Shown piece after piece: positions 57,423 to 64,000 of a DNA stretch of 64,000 nt. Position 1 is the first letter of the stretch; each line of letters begins with the position of its first letter. This DNA is from Parapristionchus giblindavisi. Taxonomy: Eukaryota > Nematoda > Chromadorea > Rhabditida > Diplogasteridae. Position numbers and translations under genes: made by a program. Under the pieces are notes generated by a model. It made no database searches and was not told the origin of the DNA. It saw only the letters and a list, made by a program, of their open reading frames with translations. Location: positions 124,001 to 188,000 of the forward strand of contig CALSFV010000322.1 of NCBI GenBank assembly GCA_943737045.1. The letters run 5' to 3'.

Positions 57423-57659
57423 TTGGCGTACTTGATTATTGACAAAGAAACTGAGAGCAACGTCAAAGCGGAGAATCACAAATTTAGAATATTATTAAGA
57501 AGGGCCAGAGAGCAGAAGGAAAAGTTCAAAGATCAAGTTAAGAATGGGACTAACGCTGATGAAGGACTAGACAACAACAACGATATGCAAATTAACAAAG
57601 AAAGTTCAAAAATAGAAATTTTAGAGGCGATCGATAATAATGGGAGTGAAGTTGAGTGA
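57423..57659 (+). other. Open frame with KFRILLRRAREQKEKF, A copy 4
   Basis: Counterpart of 40563-40796. The two intact copies differ by a handful of residues, mostly in the first 15. Immediately followed by an inverted repeat of its own 3' end (ACTCCCATTATTATC at about 57,680), absent from other copies. Confidence 0.35.
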
Positions 57660-57764
57660 TAAGCTTATCACACAATTTCACTCCCATTATTATCCCCTTA
57701 AGGGAAGATGGAGACATGTAGAAGTGAGAAAAGTAGAGTCGGTGCCATACATGTTAGTCGGTGC

Positions 57765-58181
57765 CATACATGGGCGGGGTACCTCTCTGGTATTTTGCCA
57801 CTTAAAGTCTACTTAAACTACGTCACAGACTTTAAGTAGACTTTAAGTAAACTTTAAGTGAAAGAACATTTGACGAAATGCATTACAGTATACCACACCA
57901 CTTTAAGTAGACTTACGTCTCACTTTAAGTTTACTTAAAATCTACTTAAAGTGGGAAAGTTTAAGTAGACTTTAAGTGGCAAAATACCAGAGGATGGGCG
58001 GGGTACCTGAAGTTCGATTCTACAGGGGGGCATCCGAGCGAAAAATGGCTAATTTTACAGGGGGTCTCCACTTTTTTTTCAAAAATTTTACCTAAACGTC
58101 ATTTTTTACAGGGGACATTCCACAAATTTTTGAAAAGCCCCAACTTTACAGGGGGCACCCCCATGTTGGCGCCCATGTATG
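57765..58181. mobile_element. hAT-like MITE in B copy 2, carrying a nested MITE
   Basis: Counterpart of 47264-47670, ends CATACATGGGC and GCCCATGTATG, 8-bp flanks GTCGGTGC and GTCGGTGT. The nested CTCTGG element (about 57,791-57,992) is followed here by a second GATGGGCGGGGTACC, a local rearrangement not seen in copy 1. Confidence 0.72.
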
Positions 58182-59300
58182 GTCGGTGTCATAGTGTACA
58201 AAGGGGTATAAAAACGAGCACTTTTCTCTGCATTCCTCTCTTTTCGTCATTTTTTTAAAAACAAAGCGTAATGTGACATTCCGCTCGTATATTTATCACT
58301 TGTTCTCACATTTCTTCAATGTATGATAACGTGAATTAAATTAAATCTTACCACAATCTCGTATTTCCTATACCGGATGCACTACTTCAGAACGAGGTAC
58401 AGTATCAGCCAAAAAGTTTTAAGTAGTCCAAATCTTTTTATACACCATTTTAGAATAGTTTTGGCAATAATGCCTAAACATAATTCACACTATTTATTTA
58501 TCATTTGTGTGTCACATTTATTCAATTTATGATAAATTAAATTAAATTAAATTAAATAATTATGATCTCTTCTTTCATTATTTGAAACGTCGAGAGCCAG
58601 GATTCTAACAATAAAGTATTGTCTTACGTATGGAGAGTATTTTTACAATAAATAAATCTTATCGGTGCCTTCACAATAGCCTTCGCAACGAGTCTATTAA
58701 AAAAACAATTATTATTCTTTCTAAGGATTGGCCATTTTTCTGTTCGAACTTCACGGACAAGAAAGGAGAGACAGAGAAAACTCTACATTTCACACACTCT
58801 CTCGCCACTTTGTCTTTTCTTTTCACCATAATCGGAGACCTCATTATTATAATTATTATAATTAATAATTGTGAGATCAACGAGCGTTATAAAATTGGAT
58901 TCTTCTTTTTTTGTGCACCTAATTTTTTCTTATCCCTTATCTTGACGTATTTGTGCACTGATAGAACAACAACATACATAGAAACAATCACAAACAATCT
59001 ATCTCCCTCTCCCTCTCCCTCTTCGTCTCTCCCTCTCCCTTTAGTTCTCCTTCTCTCACTCTCCCTCTCCCTCTCACTCTCCCTTTAGTTCTCCTTCTCT
59101 CTCTCACTCTCCCTCTCCCTCTCAATGATCTGGATAAGTCAATTAACCATCCAATATTCTCTATTTGTTCAGTACATGATCCTCGGTCTCGTCTTGACAG
59201 TCTCTTCATTCCAAGACTGGCACATACTCCACACAGCATGGAGTTATCTAGACATGGTAATGATAATTCAATAATATTTATTCGCATAAAGCGATCATCC

Positions 59301-59527
59301 TCCGCATATTTAGGGGGGGGGGCAATAATTTGGTCAAAGTGGGGCCAATAATTTGTCAAAAGTTGAGTCTCGAATTTGGCTACCAGACAAGCCCCACTTG
59401 AAAAGTTGAGCCATTAATTTGGTCAAAATAATGGCCCCACTAAACTTTTCGCTAAACTTTGGGGTCCCAATTAATGGATCAACTTTTCGCTCTCGACCAA
59501 ATTATTGGCAACCCCTAAAAATGCGGA
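59301..59527. mobile_element. Foldback MITE in B copy 2
   Basis: CTCCGCATATTTAGGGGG and CCCCTAAAAATGCGGAG ends, with CAATAATTTGGTC near the left end and GACCAAATTATTGG near the right end. Not present at the corresponding place in copy 1 (about 49,160). Confidence 0.7.
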
Positions 59528-59771
59528 GTCGCTCTCTTTTTCTTCCATCACACGCGTTTCATTATATATTTATGAATACGTATAAATATTATTATTATCG
59601 CTAGGAACTAGTAAAGTCGACTTTGTTGTACTCCATCATTTTAAGGTGAAGCATTATATAAAACATGCAATTGTACTCTAATAGATTACTCATCATGCAT
59701 TAAAATAGGTAAGGCCCGCTGTTTCTTCCGATATGTCCTGTTCTCAGTAATCCATCTTGGTGGTGATCATA

Positions 59772-60004
59772 CACTGACGGCAAACTCTCTCATATTTGAG
59801 CCATAGGTTATCTAACATGCGACAGTTAGAGACAGGTTATCTCATATGTGAGATAACTTAGTTAGCTTACTCCAGTCCCCGTTACAATCTCGAGCGAGAG
59901 AGTATTATATAACGTTTCTTTTTTGAGAGAGTTTGGAGTAAGCTAACCTTTCGCTATGGTAGTCTAGTAAGACAACCTATCTCTAAGAGAATTTGCCGTG
60001 AGTG
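59772..60004. mobile_element. CACTGACGGCAAA MITE, TA duplication, B copy 2 only
   Basis: CACTGACGGCAAACTCTC and GAATTTGCCGTGAGTG ends, TA at 59770-59771 and 60005-60006. B copy 1 has the empty site GATCATAGTGATC at 49,335-49,347. Confidence 0.88.
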
Positions 60005-60268
60005 TAGTGATCAGTCACTTCCTCTATCCAACCCCGACACCGACAACCGCGATGTTCTGGCACATACTGTACACAGTGTGAGGTTATCAGAATAATAATA
60101 ATAAATTTATCCGACCTCGGAGGGTATTTTTAAGATTCATAATCAAATGTTTGAAGAATATGATAAATTCAGGAGGTAAGAAAGAAGGCTGCGATTACTT
60201 GATCGTAGCATACAATACTTATGAGTTACGAATAAAAGACTTAAATACATTGGCACTATGGGTACAAA

Positions 60269-60505
60269 CCAGTGATGGTTCATCAATATCCCAGACCCTT
60301 CAAATGCGTGTGGGTACCTAGATTTTGGGTCAAAAACGCGTGTGGGTAACCCGATTTTGAGATAAAAACGCATATGGGCACCCCAAAATCGTGAAAATTT
60401 CAAGAAAATCGTCAATTTATGGTCCAATTTTGCGGGTGGGTAACCACGAAAGGCAACTTTTTGCGGGTGGGTCCATCCCATGGGATACCCATAGACCATG
60501 TCTGG
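60269..60505. mobile_element. Probable MITE in B copy 2
   Basis: Inverted ends CCAGTGATGG and CCATGTCTGG (8 of 10 matching), TACAAA on both sides, interior GCGTGTGGGTA/GCGGGTGGGTA repeats. Absent from copy 1. Confidence 0.5.
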
Positions 60506-62928
60506 TACAAACAACACTATTGTCAAGAATGATAGGAACGATGATTAGTCGTGCCCTCTAGATATCCCCCCACATTTTCTCATCGAGGATACCGATAGAC
60601 TATTTGACAAAAAGAATTCCTCTCCGACACTAATGTCCAAGCACCGAACTAGCCAGCGTGTAAGCCTCCATTCTGAATGAGGAATCGGGGTAGAGAACCT
60701 GAAAATAACCGAGTACTGTATTCAAGGGTTACGGTACTTCCCTGATTACGGTAAGTCCCTGATTACAGAACTTCAAGGATTACGGTACGTACGTGATTAT
60801 GGTAAGTCCTTGATTACAGTACTTAGAGGATTACGGTACTTCCCTGATTACGGTGCGTCAGTGAATCAGGCCCACTCTTTATATTATGAAGTGTGTAACA
60901 GTGAGTCGTAATCTTCTCGGTTCCCATACTATTCATAATAAGTAAAGACAAATTGGTATAAAGATGCGATGGGGAAGATAAGAGGAGAAGAGAAGAGGGG
61001 ACACCGACTTAGAGGAGGTTGATAGAGAGATAGGGCCTATGGTGTCCCAGGAAGCCTGTAAATATGGTCAGAGGAGGGAGAGGGAGAGGGAGAGGGAGAG
61101 GGAGAGTGAGAAGGAGAGGGAGAAGGAGAGGTAGAGGGAGAGGGAGAGGTACAACCACCGACGCAATGGACACTTTGTCGTGTCTGTCAACAGATGGTTT
61201 CTCATCCCCATCATATCATCATATAAACCATTCTATTGAGAGAGATTCGAGACGGTGTAGCAGCCCCATCCCGTGTGAACAAGGGTATAGGAGAGAGTTT
61301 TTGGGTTCCCCTCCCGTCTCGACTGCTCACAAGAGATAGATCATGCCAGAATGATCTCCCATCATTCCAATTGCATCGTCATTCCTCACTACCTATTCCC
61401 CTACACGTTAGTTCAGCCTCTGTAATAGCAGGGCACCCGCTCTGACTAATGACTATCGTCTCATTTTTGCGAAAACACACCAAACCGCGCACCACAGATT
61501 TGGAAAGTCGCCTTCAGCATTCCTTTTGCCCCGCTATTCCCATCTCTTTCACATTTTGAACTAACGTGCCTACATATAAACCCCCCTCCGATGATGATAA
61601 ACTTGGTAGTCCCTTGCACTATAGCATGAACTATACTGTAGCTGAGCAGCCTACCGTATCCTGCGTTGATGACGGCATACGGTATCCGATTTCCGTCCAG
61701 GATACAAAGAGAAGATGGTCGCACCTGTCGGCATGTTGTACATTATATCAATAATAATGTATAATTATAAAGTGAAATAGGATAAGTTCCCTTTTGTTGG
61801 AATTATACCATAGACAGCCGACAAGATGAAGCTATGGTATAATTAGGGATCTCTACCTCTCCTTTTCTCCCTCCTCTCCCTCTGCCTCTCTCTCTCCCCT
61901 TATCTCTCCCTCTACCTCTCCCCCCCCTCCCTCTCCCTTTATCCCCAACCTCCCCTTGTTCCAAGTTTACTGCACGGTTCTCGCGATTACGCAATCTAAG
62001 ATTAACCCATGTATCTACTTTTGTGTTCAACAGATCTTCGTGGTGTATGGTGCAGTGTGAACTACAGTGTCGACGTTTCCTAAAACAACAAAAGTATATG
62101 AAAGTTGGGTATGTTTCCTAAAGTTTTGATAGTACTACGGAAAAACAAACGGAACGATTAAATCCTCGTTCAACAAAGAAGCGTGAGAAAGTAGAGAAAC
62201 AATAAAGAAGAGTGGATTAAAGAAGTATAACAGATTAGCTGACCCTTTCATCTATCTCTCCCTCTCCCTTTTAGACCGGAAGTTAGTGTATCTGGAGAGG
62301 GAGAGGGAGAGATCCAAGAGGGAGAGGGAGAGATTGTTGATCTGTGGTGGGAAAGACACAATAACCATTCTCTAAGGATTAAGTTATTCTTTTGAGGAAC
62401 ACCGTCATTCTCTCACATCTTCATTTTTTCTAATGGAGTGCAGATTTGGGAATCCGAGTAAATTGGTTTACTTCCTGAGACTTGAGTTTTATTACCTTTT
62501 TTTGAAACAATAAGACAATCACAGGTCATGATTTTGTTTCCAATTTGGTGTTTTTCTCTAGTAGAAGATCATTAATCTTACTATTAGTCAAATAGTATTA
62601 ATAAGTACAAGATATGATATTCTAGCCTATTCTCAGACCATACTCGAGCAAAGTGTGAACATGACTCATTAGGTGGCTGTTAGCAAGAAGCAGTCAAGAG
62701 GGAGAGGGAGAGGGAGAGGGAGAGGGAGAGGGAGAGGGAGGTCCAAGAGGTAGAGGGAGAGGTAGAGGTAGAAGGAGAGGTAGAGGTAGAGGGAGATCCC
62801 AGAGGTAGGAGACAGACAGTGGGTGGATGTGACAAGTGGGTATGATTGTTTGTTCTTCTCATGATATGTATATAAGTGAGAAGTCATCGAATTGTTGTAC
62901 ATATCAATGAAGAAATCAATAATATTGT

Positions 62929-63058
62929 CATAGGTGGGCACGCTGGGGGAAAGGCTGTGCGCAAACCCGGAAATTATAAGGCAAAGCTATGCGCAAGTCC
63001 ACGCAAGGGAATGCAAGGCTATGAGCAAAAAGAATTCGTTTTCACGCGCCCACCTATG
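62929..63058. mobile_element. hAT-like MITE, 8-bp TSD, B copy 2 only
   Basis: CATAGGTGGGC and GCCCACCTATG ends, perfect duplication AATATTGT (62921-62928, 63059-63066). B copy 1 has a single AATATTGT at 51826-51833. Same family as 4301-4493 in reverse orientation. Confidence 0.92.
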
Positions 63059-64000
63059 AATATTGTGAAAGGTTCTTGGCATAATGCCAAGATTGAATCT
63101 AGTTGAATGACTCTCTCGTTTGTCACAAGTGATCATTGGATGCTTCTGATGACATAGAAAGTCTACCATACAGAAAGTAATTCAATTTCATTTTACTTAG
63201 TTAGGTATTTTCCAACTCATATTTTAGTTACATTATTTTAGTCATTTAAGGCTTATCTCCATTTACTTTATTCTTTTGTTAACATTATATGTACATTGAC
63301 GATGTGAATGAATAGACAAAACACAATGGATGAATATGGATGAATCATGAGAAATGAATCAATGGGAATCACACAGAAGATGGAATAAGTAAGTGTTAAG
63401 AACTAAGTACTATAATAAGTAAGTACATACTTAATGTCACTAATTGAGTAAGTAAGTTTGAACTTGTCCATGTTAGCATTTCCAAAATTCTTCACGCGGC
63501 GCCCTATAACGAGGGGCTCAATGAATAAAGTGTTAGAAATTAATTTTGTATGTATTATAGTAGCGATCGGTAGCTGGTTGGGCCAAGGGAACAAAATTTT
63601 TGGTTGATAGCTATAATCTACAGAATCGATGTATAACCAATAAATCAATCAATATCTATAGATATATATTGATAATCACTATTTTATAGACCAGTTCCCT
63701 CACTCATTTCAAATCCTTAACTTCCAACTAATCTATCCCTGTCTTACATACTAGAACAATTGCATAGTAATCCATGATGGGTCAGAGTCTATTCAAAAGT
63801 TTCTAAGAAAGGAGAGGGAGAGGGAGAGGGAGAAAGAAAGGGAGAGCGAGAGAAAGGGAGAGGGAGAGAAAGGGAGAGGGAGAGGGAGAGGGAGAAGAAG
63901 AGGGAGAGGGAGAAGAAGAGGGAGAGGAAGAGGGAGAACGATTACTTCTCATTCACATATCACTGCACAACAATGAAAGAAGGGACTTATTAACTCATTA

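Larger units (their letters stand above)
55240..57740. repeat. Segmental repeat A, copy 4, shortened
   Basis: Anchors at about 55,382, 55,635, 56,656, 56,973 and 57,475. It stops at about 57,665 and is directly followed by repeat B copy 2, in the same order as copy 3 followed by B copy 1. Confidence 0.85.
57741..64000. repeat. Segmental repeat B, copy 2, runs off the window
   Basis: Counterpart of 47,231-52,650. Offset grows from about 10,507 (MITE pair 47,284/57,791) to 11,279 (near 52,081/63,360) because of insertions in copy 2 (59,301-59,527; 59772-60004; about 60,040-60,580; 62929-63058). Confidence 0.85.

Overview
This window is nuclear DNA from a free-living-type nematode (rhabditid or diplogastrid grade). 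Six protein-coding genes can be traced exon by exon on conventional GT-AG introns. Their products match nematode RPL-7A, UNC-18, RPL-35, a CLIK/calponin-like repeat muscle protein and a nematode-type PTP-like protein. Introns are short and numerous, many acceptors end TTTCAG/TTGCAG, and introns are full of TACGGTA-type motifs, TTTGATC heptamers and MITEs. The genus cannot be fixed from the sequence alone.

Layout. 1-1,470: rpl-7A (5' end outside the window). 2,378-12,423: unc-18, 19 exons, 589 aa. 13,763-23,067: a second complete unc-18-like gene in direct tandem, with all 19 exons at the same junctions, 623 aa, and an antisense LINE fragment in intron 5. 23,795-24,883: rpl-35. 25,227-28,420 (minus): CLIK/calponin-like gene, 11 exons, 406 aa, with a poly-glutamate tail. 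29,543-32,612 (minus): PTP-like gene whose catalytic CX5R reads CX5H. 32,724-34,308: a nearly palindromic Tc1/mariner-type element. 34,690-64,000: no confident gene. This part is a mosaic of four copies of a 2.5-5 kb repeat (A) and two copies of a >5 kb repeat (B), joined as a higher-order A+B duplication about 10.5-11.3 kb apart. It is loaded with nested MITEs and GGGAGA/CCCTCT microsatellite.

The most interesting signals are four. (1) A ~216-nt RNA-like element occurs three times, in intron 1 of rpl-7A and in introns 1 and 2 of rpl-35. Compensatory changes in several helices, an H box and a 3' ACA box mark it as a host-intron H/ACA snoRNA family, possibly the U17/snR30 class. (2) The tandem unc-18 pair is intact in both copies. 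(3) A MITE family with CTCTGG ends and 2-bp target duplications has insertions that can be proved from empty sites in paralogous copies; other insertions in the array show 8-bp, 3-bp, TTAA and TA duplications. (4) A MITE sits exactly at a 5' splice site and its target duplication regenerates the donor.

All coordinates were read by hand. Total spliced CDS lengths divide by three for rpl-35, unc-18, its paralog, the CLIK gene and the PTP-like gene; the last requires one acceptor without AG.
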